Of a stretch of DNA of 64,000 nucleotides, positions 63,845-64,000 are shown one piece after another. Below the pieces are notes generated by a model that did not search any database, was not told the origin of the DNA, and saw only the letters and a program-made list of their open reading frames with translations. Both the position numbers and the translations under genes were made by a program. Source of the DNA: Myroides sp. JBRI-B21084 (GTDB taxonomy: Bacteria; Bacteroidota; Bacteroidia; Flavobacteriales; Flavobacteriaceae); the NCBI RefSeq assembly GCF_030545015.1, contig NZ_CP120653.1, positions 496,001 through 560,000 on the forward strand. The letters are read 5' to 3'. Every line of letters begins with the position of its first letter. Position 1 is the stretch's first letter.

Positions 63845-64000
63845 TTAGTCTCTTGTAATTTCTAAAATTTCAAATTTTAAAGTGCCGTTTGGTACACTGA
63901 TTTCTGCAATTTCACCAACCGATTTTCCTAGTAAACCTTTACCAATTGGCGATGTTACCGATATTTTACCAGCTTTTAAATCGGCTTCGCTTTCAGCAAC
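63845..64000 (-). CDS. greA: Transcription elongation factor GreA, C-terminal part (5' end outside window)
   Basis: The last 51 codons are in the window; they read from VAESEADLKAGKISVTSP through IGKGLLGKSVG and end KFEILEITRD. This is the FKBP-like C-terminal domain of GreA/GreB; GreA is more likely from the HIT neighbour. GreA rescues backtracked RNA polymerase by transcript cleavage. The N-terminal coiled coil lies beyond the window. Confidence 0.9.
   Translation of the reverse strand, partial: VAESEADLKAGKISVTSPIGKGLLGKSVGEIAEISVPNGTLKFEILEITRD

Overview
The window looks like the core chromosome of a low-GC member of the Flavobacteriaceae (Bacteroidota; Flavobacterium/Myroides-like). The reasons are the AT-rich sequence, several secreted proteins ending in a type IX secretion (T9SS) type A sorting domain, upstream motifs of the Bacteroidota type (TAnnTTTG at -7), a fused OlsF-type aminolipid acyltransferase, and a compact dcw cluster in the order known from this family. 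I see no transposase, integrase, phage gene, CRISPR array or rRNA. The one RNA gene I can support is a tRNA-Arg(CCG).

Layout. Positions 1-6110 hold two tandem large T9SS surface proteins whose last 961 bases are almost identical. Positions 6170-9155 hold a mechanosensitive channel, an OmpA-type lipoprotein and exonuclease III. Positions 9367-14769 hold OlsF, a 35-residue candidate lipoprotein, a small T9SS protein and a secreted reprolysin-like metalloprotease. Positions 14922-24296 are mixed housekeeping: ribF, an HTTM membrane protein, lpxH, queD, a lipoprotein, a crotonase, a secreted repeat protein, tdk, rsmI and an OsmC protein. Positions 24418-40703 are one long minus-strand division and cell-wall block: mraZ-rsmH-ftsL-ftsI-murE-mraY-murD-ftsW-murG-murC-ftsQ-ftsA-ftsZ, followed by a GatB/YqeY gene and tRNA-Arg. 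Three perfect 10-base MraZ-type boxes stand in front of mraZ.

Positions 40955-46941 carry an alpha/beta hydrolase, yihA, a thioredoxin-fold protein without CxxC, a membrane phosphoesterase and polA. Positions 47015-52261 hold a third very large T9SS protein built from the same modules as the first two. Positions 52555-55352 are the translation block rplM-rpsI-rpsB-tsf, with possible leader or attenuator hairpins. Positions 55487-64000 hold an outer-membrane beta-barrel receptor, a carboxypeptidase-like-domain protein, tag, a queuosine-precursor transporter, aat, a DUF3127 protein with an SSB-like tail, a flavin reductase, an orphan histidine kinase, a HIT protein and the end of greA.

How the parts relate. 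The dcw cluster supplies peptidoglycan precursor synthesis (MurC/D/E/G, MraY) and the divisome (FtsL/I/W/Q/A/Z). murF, ddl and murB are not in this block. queD and the YhhQ-type transporter both serve queuosine supply but lie 41 kb apart. Most of the window is ordinary core genome. The less ordinary parts are the near-identical adhesin tails, the GF-GT-EW repeat protein, the DUF3127 protein, and several hairpins placed directly before start codons. I did not find a convincing new multi-gene system.
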